IMG/VR virus record: IMGVR_UViG_3300032288_002854
Span: 1-24,602 of that record
Source of the DNA: a virus
Length of the DNA stretch: 24,602 nt
Reading direction: 5' to 3' (one strand)
The translations under genes were made by a program, and so were the position numbers. The notes under the pieces are model-generated. The model was not told where the DNA came from and did no database searches. It was given only the letters and a program-made list of their open reading frames with translations. Positions 13,473 to 22,400 of the stretch are shown piece after piece (the stretch's first letter is position 1; every line of letters begins with the position of its first letter).

Positions 13473-13712
13473 CTAGTCTTCATCATCCATGCTTCTTGAA
13501 TCACCGGTAGAAATAATGCTGGCAGCATGCTCCAGCATTCCAGATGCTAACCAAGGAGTCATCCCTCCTGAAACCGAAACCGACAGCTCGCTAGAGTCGC
13601 CGTCCACAACCTCGGCAACGATTACAAAATTCGTAATCAGCCTTGATGGGAGCATCCCCTTCATAAGGAGCTCAAACTGCTGTCTTAGGCCGGCGTCGTC
13701 TTCGTCAAACAT
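13473..13712 (-). CDS. Small acidic hypothetical phage protein
   Basis: The 79-residue product is acidic at both ends (MFDEDDAG and SMDDED) with a central SVSGGMTPWLASGMLEHAA motif that I have a sense of from small proteins of other phages, without a known function. It has an excellent ribosome site, GGAGG at 13718-13722 with a 5-base spacing, indicating strong expression. A 61-base gap with no coding content follows before the 124-residue gene. It may be a minor virion component or assembly factor. Confidence 0.75.
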   Translation of the reverse strand: MFDEDDAGLRQQFELLMKGMLPSRLITNFVIVAEVVDGDSSELSVSVSGGMTPWLASGMLEHAASIISTGDSRSMDDED

Positions 13713-13736
13713 GAATACCTCCGTAGCATAATTTTA

Positions 13737-14960
13737 CTACGGCGCAACCATTTCGTGAGTCACAAGTACTCCCAAAGGTCGGGCTTTAGACACGGCTTCA
13801 AGAACCAAAGGCGAAGACTGCCCAATCAGCGCCACGTCCCCTCCAAGGGTTTCGTCCCATCTCGTCACTACATTAATCTCAAAAGGAGAAGTGGAATAGT
13901 CGTATTCTAATGAAACTGTCTTCGTTCCAATAAGCATCAGCTTCGCAGACTCTTTAAGTGCATTGTCACTACCAGAATTAATCCCATAGTATCCATTATC
14001 TATCTGCCACTTAACAAGACCTCTCTGGTCTTCTTCGTCAATAGCAGGAGGGTTCAATTCTGAGTAGCTAGTCACCCTTAATGTGTCTGCCGAATCGAGG
14101 GTACTTGCATCTAAAACAAAAGGCTCAGTAACTGTCTCTAGCGAAGAAGCGAACCTTGTAATCGGAAGTGTGCCAGAAAATTTAGCCAACCAAATAAGCG
14201 TCTCTAAGTCTGCGTTGTTTGTCTCGACAAGGGAACTCTCTAAATCTGTGTTTCCTTCAACATACCCTTCAGATATATCGAAAAAGGTATACCCAACAGC
14301 ATTATTAGAGATGACGTTCATTTGCGATGTGGCTACATCGAGATAACGAAACATTGGTAAATCCAGGTCATCGGTAACTGAAAAGTCTGTCTCTATAAAC
14401 AGCTCAGGCAAATACCCAAAAAGGTCCGACAAGGAAGCATTTTGTGCCAAAAACTCATATCTAGGGTAAAAAGCAGGACGAGTAAAATAAATAAATTCAC
14501 CAGTATCTTGTGGGTCTATTGTAATTGAAATATTAAAAGTTGGAGATTCAATATCCGCAACTATCTCTGTATTGAACCTAACTATCGACCATTGTGGTGA
14601 ACTTACGCCCTCGGCGTTGACTGATGCAGTCGCTGCAGAAATTGTCTTTGTTTCTGCTGAAAGTGTCGATACGGAAACATTTTCCGTAATTGATGATGTA
14701 ATGGTTCCGCCAGATGGCATCTTGATAGCAAAAAGAAAAACAAAAGGTAAATCACCGTCATTATCAAATGTTGTCAGATTGTCTAGACTCAACTCCACAG
14801 TGGCCGACGTAACACCAATTTTTAACTGACGATAATTTGTAAATGGCGATAATTCAGATATGCCGCCGTCGTATATTGTTCCGCCAGAAACTTGCCATTG
14901 CGAAGAGCCGCCAGTAAATACAAGAGTTTCCTGCACTCCGGTGAGTCTGTTTGTAATCAT
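13737..14960 (-). CDS. Tail protein I-like baseplate protein with N-terminal beta domain
   Basis: The C-terminal part (from about residue 170) has the features of tail protein I (P2 gpI/XkdU type), which connects the baseplate wedge to the tail fibres: LFGYLPELFIETD, MFRYLDVATSQM, LETLIWLAKFSG, RGLVKWQIDNGYYGINSGSD and ESAKLMLIGTKTV. The first 165 residues form an added beta-rich domain with alternating Thr/Ser strands and a segment like a carbohydrate-binding sandwich. At 407 residues it is about twice the usual gpI length because of this addition. It begins in a TAATG one-base overlap with the J gene, the normal J-I order. Confidence 0.85.
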   Translation of the reverse strand: MITNRLTGVQETLVFTGGSSQWQVSGGTIYDGGISELSPFTNYRQLKIGVTSATVELSLDNLTTFDNDGDLPFVFLFAIKMPSGGTITSSITENVSVSTLSAETKTISAATASVNAEGVSSPQWSIVRFNTEIVADIESPTFNISITIDPQDTGEFIYFTRPAFYPRYEFLAQNASLSDLFGYLPELFIETDFSVTDDLDLPMFRYLDVATSQMNVISNNAVGYTFFDISEGYVEGNTDLESSLVETNNADLETLIWLAKFSGTLPITRFASSLETVTEPFVLDASTLDSADTLRVTSYSELNPPAIDEEDQRGLVKWQIDNGYYGINSGSDNALKESAKLMLIGTKTVSLEYDYSTSPFEINVVTRWDETLGGDVALIGQSSPLVLEAVSKARPLGVLVTHEMVAP

Positions 14961-16447
14961 TACACAACAACTATTTCTACCGTTGCCCGCGGAAGAACGC
15001 CCATGTACAGAATTTCATATCCTACAGTTTCTGAACCACTAGTCAATTCAGAAACTAGTAAATCGTTCCCCGGAGCAACGGTAGAAAGAACGTAGCTAGG
15101 AACTGAGCTTACAATTCCAGTAACGCCTGATACGCCAAGTGTCTTTACGGCTTCTACAACAAGGTCATAATACCTTATTGTTGTTCCCCAGTCTGGCCAG
15201 TTTTCTGGAGAAACATAAGACTCAAGCGCAGTACCAACATTTGTGGCAACTGAACCTGATGCATATTCCGAGTTAACTTTAATTGAAACAGTAAATGAAA
15301 CATCAACAACTATAGGGTCAAGAACCTGGAAAGATAGACCTGCAACTATACGGGATTTAACATCATCGTAAATGGTTGTTTTAAGAGCGGAAGATATTGG
15401 GTTTCCGTTTTCATCACAGATAAATACAGCAAAATATCCAGGTGCATCGACCGCTGTGTCAATCTCAAATGGAGCCATATCCACTACGCTTACAGGGCTA
15501 GCGGAATGAGTGGCGACGTTTGTGTATGCAAAAGTACCAGCGCCAGAGTTGGGGCTTGCTGGAACAAAACAACCAGTTGGGGTGCCTACAAGGTCAGCGT
15601 TTGTTGTTGAATTGTTTACTATTCTGAACAAACCGCTTGTAAAATCGGCAGCGGCAAAAAATGCAGTTTTTGCAGTTCCTGTCATTGTTACAGTCACGGT
15701 CGAACCACTAGCGGTCGTATTATCTGTTGTCAAGTTCACGTACGTAACGGCTTTTGTTAAATCATAAACCTTGCACCGATGAACTTCGTCATACGTAGTA
15801 AGTATGTAGGCTTCAACCTGAGCAGCAGTAACGAGGGTAGAGTTTAAAAGCTGCAGCTTAGAAGTGGCTCTACTGAAGTACTCTTCATCTGTTTCTGGTT
15901 GGTTTCCCTGGACTAGAAGAGCTGTTGTTGTACATAAAAGAACGCTTCCGTTAGGTTGAGCTATTGCTAGTTCTGTGCCTACTGGAATGGACGGCAGTAT
16001 TCCTGCAACTGATGCCGTTAACGTTGCCGAAATAGTGTCAAGACCAGCACCAGCGGTGACTATCTCGGTTGTGTAAAATGGATACTCCGCAAATACTTCA
16101 CCTTCTGTCGATTCGTAAATAACATAAAAATCAGATGCAATACTCTGGTTAACGTCAATCATTTCAAACTCAACGTTAATTGTTCCAAACGTTGCTTCAA
16201 ATCTCGTTATCCCCATCAGTCTAAGGATTCCCTCCATTAAGCCATCCGGAAGACTGTTGATAGAACCAAGAGTAAGGGAAGCAAGCAGTGAAGTCGCCTG
16301 CATTATCGCGTCTTCTACGGTTCCGGTTCTTGGTGCAAATTCAGGAAGTGCCAATCTGGCGTACTGAACAGCTTGAGTGTAGAGCTCATCTGGGCCGAGG
16401 TTGTTCCCAGAAAGGTCAATGTATGGACTGAAGTCAGGAGATGCCAT
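14960..16447 (-). CDS. Baseplate J-like protein
   Basis: The 495-residue product is a baseplate wedge protein of the gpJ/XkdT/T4 gp6 group. It shows the N-terminal LPEFAPRTGTVEDAIMQA helix, MEGILRLMGITRFEA, a beta region with a PVGTELAIAQPNGSV strand set, and the family hallmark ETDEEYFSRATSKLQLLNST (185-204) followed by TAAQVEAYI. The C-terminal domain contains DVKSRIVAGLSFQVLDPIVV and YYDLVVEAVKTLGVSGV. A Thr/Ser-rich stretch at about 233-325 looks like an inserted domain. It follows the gp25-like gene by two bases and precedes tail protein I in a one-base overlap. Confidence 0.93.
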   Translation of the reverse strand: MASPDFSPYIDLSGNNLGPDELYTQAVQYARLALPEFAPRTGTVEDAIMQATSLLASLTLGSINSLPDGLMEGILRLMGITRFEATFGTINVEFEMIDVNQSIASDFYVIYESTEGEVFAEYPFYTTEIVTAGAGLDTISATLTASVAGILPSIPVGTELAIAQPNGSVLLCTTTALLVQGNQPETDEEYFSRATSKLQLLNSTLVTAAQVEAYILTTYDEVHRCKVYDLTKAVTYVNLTTDNTTASGSTVTVTMTGTAKTAFFAAADFTSGLFRIVNNSTTNADLVGTPTGCFVPASPNSGAGTFAYTNVATHSASPVSVVDMAPFEIDTAVDAPGYFAVFICDENGNPISSALKTTIYDDVKSRIVAGLSFQVLDPIVVDVSFTVSIKVNSEYASGSVATNVGTALESYVSPENWPDWGTTIRYYDLVVEAVKTLGVSGVTGIVSSVPSYVLSTVAPGNDLLVSELTSGSETVGYEILYMGVLPRATVEIVVV

Positions 16448-16449
16448 AT

Positions 16450-16743
16450 TTATGCACTAAAGTCCACGTTTAGCCTTTTAGCGCCAAACTTATCGGGAGA
16501 AGAAATTGATATTTCATTCAGTTTTATTTCCGGCCAATAGACAGCAAGAACTTGGTACACTTCTGATTTTCTAAAAGCCGAAAACGTTGGGTCGTTAATT
16601 CCATAAGTAACCTCCAGCGGCATTTCGCCACGCTCTACCTGGCATGCAATAGCAATAATCTGTGAGTAGTACTCGCGACTGCCGTCGGCCAAGACGCCCA
16701 TACGCCCTTTGTCAAATGTTATTGGTAATTTTATGGTGTCCAT
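16450..16743 (-). CDS. gp25-like baseplate wedge protein
   Basis: The 97-residue product matches the short W/gp25-like wedge proteins (XkdS position): ADGSREYYSQIIAIACQVERG, then a PLEVTYGINDPTF segment, then VYQVLAVYWPEIKLNEI and a terminal beta strand (AKRLNVDFSA). It forms the inner wedge with the J protein and nucleates the sheath in contractile tails. Its presence is strong evidence for a contractile rather than a flexible tail. A 64-base non-coding gap precedes it. Confidence 0.85.
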   Translation of the reverse strand: MDTIKLPITFDKGRMGVLADGSREYYSQIIAIACQVERGEMPLEVTYGINDPTFSAFRKSEVYQVLAVYWPEIKLNEISISSPDKFGAKRLNVDFSA

Positions 16744-16807
16744 AGTGAGTCCGGTTCAATAGCTGCAATTACAGTTTATTACGTTGAGAGGCCTGGTGGG
16801 AACAGCA

Positions 16808-17068
16808 TTAAGCTGCTTTACCAACAAGAACTACTTCATCAAATTTATTGTCAATAAATGTACATAAAACACTGTCTCCTACAGCCAGTGCTTCTGAAAA
16901 GAATTTTTTACATGGTCCAAAAGTTACGCCAGGAGCAACCTTGGGTATCTTTACAAAAATACCGCCGGAGGTCCGAGAAACTTTTCCAATGTAATGACCG
17001 TTTTTTATTGGTTTTACAGAGGAGCCCTTGGTGCTTTTTGTAAATCTTGATTGCGGGTCGGGCATCAT
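16808..17068 (-). CDS. Small OB-fold baseplate spike protein (XkdR/DUF2577-like)
   Basis: The 86-residue product has a basic N-terminus, then a five-strand OB-like pattern: HYIGKVSRTSGGIFVKIPKV, then TFGPCKKFF, then LAVGDSVLCTFIDNKFDEVV and LVGKA. Proteins of this size and pattern sit between the hub and gp25 genes in PBSX-type tails and form the central spike base. The start at 17068 overlaps the hub stop as ATGA. AGGAG at 17076-17080 gives a 7-base spacing. An adjacent in-frame ATG at 17065 is equally possible and would remove one residue. Confidence 0.82.
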   Translation of the reverse strand: MMPDPQSRFTKSTKGSSVKPIKNGHYIGKVSRTSGGIFVKIPKVAPGVTFGPCKKFFSEALAVGDSVLCTFIDNKFDEVVLVGKAA

Positions 17069-18594
17069 CGAGGGGCTCCTAAGTTGGTAGCACTGGAAGC
17101 AAAAAGGTTCCGTGTGGGAGAGGTTCCGTACAACGAGGTTATTGGTTTGCTTTGTTGATTTGTAAGTTCCTCTGGTGTCCTGAATTGAACTTTTGCCGAA
17201 TCTGGCGAGCCTTCACTAAAAGATACGGAAGTGATTAAATATCCACCAAAAAAATAGTTTGGTTCAGGACCGATTAGCCCTGTGTACCCAGGCCTCAACT
17301 GACCACCATTCGGCATAAGGACCTCACAACTACCACTAGCGGCAAGCGGGTCATTGTCCGATGTCTCAAAACTCGGATATGTAGCAAGCTGAAATGCTTT
17401 TCCAGTAACCGTATCGGCGTCAGGATTTTGACCTATAAAACCCTCATTTATCAAGAGTCTTAAGTCAAGCTCTGTTCCTAATGTAGGGATATGAAGAAGA
17501 GGAACATATTTTTTAGTTTCTGTTTTTTTAGTTTTTCTGTTGTAGACCTTTGAGCTTAATAGACCAAATTTCCACATTAACCATTCTTGTTGTGCGTATA
17601 CTAAAACACCATCAACCTCAAAAACAACATATTGATTTTCTTGTGCAGTTCTGGTCAAAACGTCCCATACCGATTCTTCACTACTGTCTGTTTTTGTGCT
17701 AAATGTATTTTTTGTTTTTGCTGTTTGCTGACCTACAAAATTAAGGCCAAATTTTTTTGCTGCTCGTCCAGCGTATTCATATGCGGAAGACGCACTTACG
17801 GAACCGCTTCTTTTGTCTCGTTTCATTCTTTGAATGGATTTGTTGCATATTGCTAGGGAAACACGGGGAGAACCTCCGTCGCCAGGGCCAACACTGACGT
17901 CGGCTATCTCGTACCTAGTGCCCCGGTACCAAATATCCCTACGAGGAACAAAATAATTCATTTCTGTCATTCTGTAGCCAGGGTCAACAAGCTCTATGTT
18001 TACTTGAGAGTTGAGGTCCATGCTCCAGTCAACATCGACACTGAGTATATTGTTCATAAAAGTTAACTGAGCTAAATCATCGTCAATGTCTGACAGTCGA
18101 ACTATTCCAGAAAACGGAGCGCCAGGTATGTATTCTTCTTTATACTCCTTCATCAAAGACACTGGAGCCCAGGTGTCTCCTTGTGGAACCGTAATGTTTT
18201 CTAAAACCCCATGAATCTGAATGGCAACATTTAGTTTTTTTACATATTTTTCAGCAGCTTTTACTGAAGTAAAAACCCCCAAGTGTCTTCCAGTAGCTTG
18301 ATAAAGTTTTACGGCGTTGGCCTTTGATATTGGTTGGCCATCTTCTGTCATCGTCGGTATAAGTATTGCGACCAATTTGGGTAATACATATTCAAGTGCT
18401 GTTGCAACAGGGCTTGGCATGTAGACGATTTTGTTAGTTATTATTGCGGAGCTAATTACAGTATTAGATTTTGTTTTTTTTGAATAGGCTTTTACGCGGG
18501 TGTCAATATTAATTGTTCCGTACGAAATAACGCTCGTGTCGCTTATGCCTGCAGTTTTTGCGCTTGGATACACTGGTTGAGGAGATAAAATCAT
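17065..18594 (-). CDS. Baseplate hub protein (XkdQ/gpD-like) with small inserted N-terminal domain
   Basis: I place the start at ATG 18594 (MILSPQPVYPSAKT, 509 residues). The frame is open further upstream but would overlap the previous gene by over 200 bases. Residues about 165-500 show hub features: GIVRLSDIDDDLAQLTFMNN, NSQVNIELVDPGYRMTEMNY, RGTRYEIADVSVGPG, AYEYAGRAAKKFGLNFVGQQ, SVWDVLTRTAQENQYVVFEV and the closing GGYLITSVSFSEGSPDSAKV. Such hubs form the trimeric centre of contractile baseplates. Residues 73-122 (ILIPTMTEDGQPISKANAVK, then TGRHLGVFTSVKAAEKYVKK) match a small repeat found in several large phage virion proteins. GGAGG at 18606-18610 supports the start. Confidence 0.83.
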   Translation of the reverse strand: MILSPQPVYPSAKTAGISDTSVISYGTINIDTRVKAYSKKTKSNTVISSAIITNKIVYMPSPVATALEYVLPKLVAILIPTMTEDGQPISKANAVKLYQATGRHLGVFTSVKAAEKYVKKLNVAIQIHGVLENITVPQGDTWAPVSLMKEYKEEYIPGAPFSGIVRLSDIDDDLAQLTFMNNILSVDVDWSMDLNSQVNIELVDPGYRMTEMNYFVPRRDIWYRGTRYEIADVSVGPGDGGSPRVSLAICNKSIQRMKRDKRSGSVSASSAYEYAGRAAKKFGLNFVGQQTAKTKNTFSTKTDSSEESVWDVLTRTAQENQYVVFEVDGVLVYAQQEWLMWKFGLLSSKVYNRKTKKTETKKYVPLLHIPTLGTELDLRLLINEGFIGQNPDADTVTGKAFQLATYPSFETSDNDPLAASGSCEVLMPNGGQLRPGYTGLIGPEPNYFFGGYLITSVSFSEGSPDSAKVQFRTPEELTNQQSKPITSLYGTSPTRNLFASSATNLGAPR

Positions 18595-18598
18595 GGAG

Positions 18599-19426
18599 TT
18601 AGTAACCTCCAATCCTTCCCGACACAATGAGCGCAAGCCGTTTTTTTTCTTTTGCAGCAATAGCAGCCAGTCTTGCTTTTTCTCTCCAGTATGCAGGGTC
18701 GTTGACCCCTCCTGTGTTTTTGTCTGTCTTCGGCTTTTTTGTCGTTGGAAATTTTCCATATCTAAACTTTGGTAAAAGTATAAACTTTTGCCTAAGTGGC
18801 TTATACTCAATTAAGGAAATGTTGCACGAAGCAGAAACTGTTTCACCTGTTCGGTTGTCGCGCGTATAGGTAAATGTAAGATTATCTATATACCAGTAAT
18901 TTTCGCGCATTATTGCGTTGACATTGTCGAAACCTACTGGCATTCCCATGTCTGTTATTAATTGAAGTTGTTTAATTTCAGATTCAATGCTGGCGTAAAA
19001 GTTATTAATATACTCCCAGTTGGTTCCTGTTGCTCTTTTAACAATTAAGAATTCAAAAGAAACCCTCCTGCTTTTACCTCCTTTTATGTCAACTATCGGA
19101 ATATTGTATGGTCTTGGTAGTTCTGACAACTCTGCGCCAAAACCCTCTACAGTAAAACTTCCAGGAGCAACAGAAAACACGTATTCATAACCTGGTTCAG
19201 CCATCATGTACATGGTTCTCCACTCTGGGGTAATGTCCACTGCTTCCGGCAAAGGGGGTAGCTGCAAGACAAGACCATTGATTTGAGCTTCTCTTGCTTT
19301 TGCAAGAGCGTTTCTTTCTGCAAGACTCTTACCGGCATCTCTAGCCGGCGCACGAACAGCCGCTCTTCTTGCGTAGGCATCTGCGTCAGATGAGCTAAAT
19401 TCCCTTCCAGTAATACTGATTCCCAT
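18599..19426 (-). CDS. Contractile-tail tube/LysM-type protein (XkdP-like)
   Basis: The 275-residue product lies directly after the tape measure gene and before the hub, the position of XkdP in PBSX. Residues 60-230 have the expected pattern: MMAEPGYEYVFSVAPGSFTV, GGKSRRVSFEFLIVKRATG, EIKQLQLITDMGMPVGFDNV, YWYIDNLTFTYTRDNRTGE and ISLIEYKPLRQKF. XkdP-type proteins usually end in a LysM domain; here the C-terminus is instead a basic, lysine-rich tail (AYWREKARLAAIAAKEKKR), so a LysM is not evident. It starts in a TAATG one-base overlap with the tape measure stop. Confidence 0.75.
   Translation of the reverse strand: MGISITGREFSSSDADAYARRAAVRAPARDAGKSLAERNALAKAREAQINGLVLQLPPLPEAVDITPEWRTMYMMAEPGYEYVFSVAPGSFTVEGFGAELSELPRPYNIPIVDIKGGKSRRVSFEFLIVKRATGTNWEYINNFYASIESEIKQLQLITDMGMPVGFDNVNAIMRENYWYIDNLTFTYTRDNRTGETVSASCNISLIEYKPLRQKFILLPKFRYGKFPTTKKPKTDKNTGGVNDPAYWREKARLAAIAAKEKKRLALIVSGRIGGY
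18606..18610 (-). promoter_or_regulatory. Shine-Dalgarno site supporting the hub start
   Basis: GGAGG on the minus strand lies 11 bases before the ATG at 18594, spacing somewhat long but the only good site near the end of the preceding gene. Confidence 0.5.
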
Positions 19427-22400
19427 TACGACCTACGTCTCCAAGTTTTTTGAATTTCTGCTATTTGTCTTACGACCTCTTGGGCTGTAGCTTTTGCGTC
19501 TTTACTCTCCACCACAGTGATGTTAAAACTATCACCTTCATACGTTGAAGATGCTGGAGATGCACCAACTGAACCCATGCGACCAGACGAAGTATCACCC
19601 ATTGGGCTTGGCGGAGGCACAACATGCAAATGACGAGAGCCAGCAGAACCGTGGAATTCAGCAAAGCCACCAGAGGTATTGATTAGGTTTGCATACATTC
19701 CTAGGTTTTGACCAGTCAGGTCATAAGCGTTTCCTGTTACATGGTCAGAGCTTGGTGAGCCAAGTCCATAGTTGCGCCATGAACTTGTTACGCTTCGCTT
19801 GCCGCCCACGAGACCGTTGAAGTAGTTATGTCTACTCATGGTTCTGCCAAGCGTCTTAGAGACAGACGTATCGCCTATAGCGCCAGCACGTGGTGAACTC
19901 GTGTCTGCTGGAACAATCTTATTATCTTCAATTTTTAATCCTTCCGCCCACCATGACGGAGTGTTGTTCCACCATTCCGGCTGTGACGTAGCAGACATAA
20001 GGCCGGAGTTAATAGCTTCGAGGAACCCGTCTCTAATAGTTGACTGCGTTTCTGTTAGCTGCTTATTAGCTTCTGCGCCAGTTTTGTCAGCACCTAATTT
20101 AAACCCGCCAAATGAGCTTCCCAAGTTTTTGGTATTTGCACCCTCTGCTGTTCCACCGAGAAGATTTGACAAAATCTTTGCATTGTTATTATTGTCTTTA
20201 GTAAAAATGTTTCCACTTCCAGAAAGTGTTGACTGCAGACTGGTTAATTCCGTTATGGCGGTTTTGTCTCCACTACCAGCTTTGTCGAGAAGCTTACTTA
20301 TTTTATCTTGCATCATTGCGGATGCGCCTTCAGCGTCCTCAAAGTTAACTCCAGCTCCTGTTAGCTTTGAGCCAAGCTGTGCAGTCATTGTTTTTGCTAG
20401 GTCGGTTTGTTCCTGTGTAAGGGCTTGGCCTGCTAAAGCGTCAAATTCTGCGTTTCGTTTTACGCCATAAAGAGCGCCGCCTTTTTCGTAAGCTGCTCCG
20501 CTCTCAAATTCTTTTTGCCTTGCAAGAAAGTTACCCAGCGGGTCATTTGGATTTTCAGCATTTTGAAAGTCCATGGCTTTCGTGTAGTAATCCATGTAGG
20601 CTTCGGTGCTTGTATCTCCACCACGCAACTTGTTACCAGCAGACTGAATAGCGTCTTGCATTTCTTTTTTCTTAGTAAACTTATCGAACACACTAAGGCT
20701 TTTCACGCCAACGTCACGTAAGGCTTGATTGAATTGGTCAGCCGTTTTAATCATTCCTGCACCAAGTTTTACAACAGCATCTTCTAGCTTGATGGTTGGG
20801 TCATAAAGGTTAACGTTCATCTTTGTAGCAAGGGTTACAATTTCTTCAGATGTCATGCCCGTAGAAAGCTTTAAACTGCTCATAATGTTGTCAAACTGGT
20901 CAAATGCTGGCGTTAATGCCTTGTCCATATCTTCAGAAACAGTAAGCATCTTTTTACGAGCATCGTCAGATGCATGACCTTCGCTCATCGTGTCGTATGT
21001 CGTCTGGTCAATAACACCCTGGTCAAGGTATGTTTTGAGCATTGCTCTTCTTTTTGTGTTATTTTCTTTTCCGCTAGATGTTCGTGAGTTAAAATCTTGA
21101 GCAAATGTTTTGAACTCGCTTAGATTTTTCCTAGCGTTTTGTGTTGTTCCTGTTTTAAGACCTTCTTCAATAGCTGAAGTAGCAATTTTAAACATATTCG
21201 AGTTTGCAACTGCTTCGGCACCTTTTTTAGCCATCTTTGCTTGGTTTTTTCTAGCAAAAGCCATACCGACAACGGCACCAATACCGGCTCCAATTACTGC
21301 ACCCCACGGACCAATCATTGCTCCTATTGCGGCTCCAGAGGCAGCTCCAGCCAGCGCTCCACCCTTCTTGGTTCTTGCTCCCATTGCGGCACCACCAAAT
21401 CCAACTGCAGCGCCAAGTAGCGGGTTAACGGCCATCAGGGCAGCACCGGTACGCATAGAGTTTTGCGCGCTTTCATCGCCAATCAGCTTTTTTCCCATTC
21501 CAGTATTAAGGAAGAGGTCCGTTCCGACTCCAGCTAATGCCCCCATGCCAGACATTGAGTTTTTTATTCCGGCTTTAACCATCTTTCCGCGGCTAAGTTT
21601 TTCGCCAGCTTCCTGCTGTCTCTTGCGTTCTACTTCCATTCCTTCCTCAAAGTTGCCGCCGCCTAATCCAGGGATGCCGCTCATCTTGAAACCTTCGGTA
21701 CCAAAACTCTGTCCAAATAGTCCTCTACCAAGTCTGGCGCGTATTCCAGTATTAAAAGATGCTCCAGGACCAGTTCCGGTACCAGCGGTCACTTGACCAC
21801 CAACACCAAATCTTGCCCTTATTGCACCCATCTTTCCGCTGACGCCTTTTGCGTCACCAATGCTTGGCAAGTCTGGCCTAGCTCCGCCCCAGTATGCTTC
21901 TTTGGCTAGAGCTGGAACACCCTTAAGGTACATTTTTGTACCCCCAAGACTTTCTTTTACGCTCGCCTTTACAGCTCCAGGAATTCTTTTAAAAAAACCA
22001 CCAGCTCGTTTAAATCTTCCACGTGGAGAACGTCTCTCTTTTTCAGCATCTTGCTCGTCCATTGCCGTGCGCCACCATTCGCGGTATGAACCACTTTCTA
22101 GCTCGCTTTTTGTTGCAGCTTCAAGTGCCTTTTGCTGACCAATTTGTTTTGCTTGCTGGGCTCCGTAAGACTTGTTAACCCAGTCTTCACTAGCCCTGGC
22201 TCTCTCATATGCTGACTGGGCACTTTCTTGACCTGGACGGTTTCCTCGTTGTTCAAGGGGGAGTGCGCTTGGTTCTTCAAGGCCTAGCATTCTTCTGTAT
22301 GCTATTTGACGCCTTTTTATGGCATCTTTCTTTGGGTCCCCCGTCATCATGGACTCGTCTAGTACTGCATTCTTCTCTAATGCGGCACTGAGGCCACCTT

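Noticed and set aside
16744-16807. 64-base gap between the spike and gp25 genes as a promoter or small RNA
   Set aside because: I see only a weak near-palindrome (CTGCAATTACAG) and no convincing promoter boxes or stable hairpin.
18595-18810. Upstream extension of the hub frame
   Set aside because: It would overlap the preceding XkdP-like gene by over 200 bases and reads as lysine-rich shadow; ATG 18594 has GGAGG upstream.
21110-21796. Long plus-strand frame opposite the tape measure gene
   Set aside because: Alanine/proline-rich shadow of the glycine/alanine-rich tape measure codons; no start signal and no recognisable domain. The same holds for 19838-20470.
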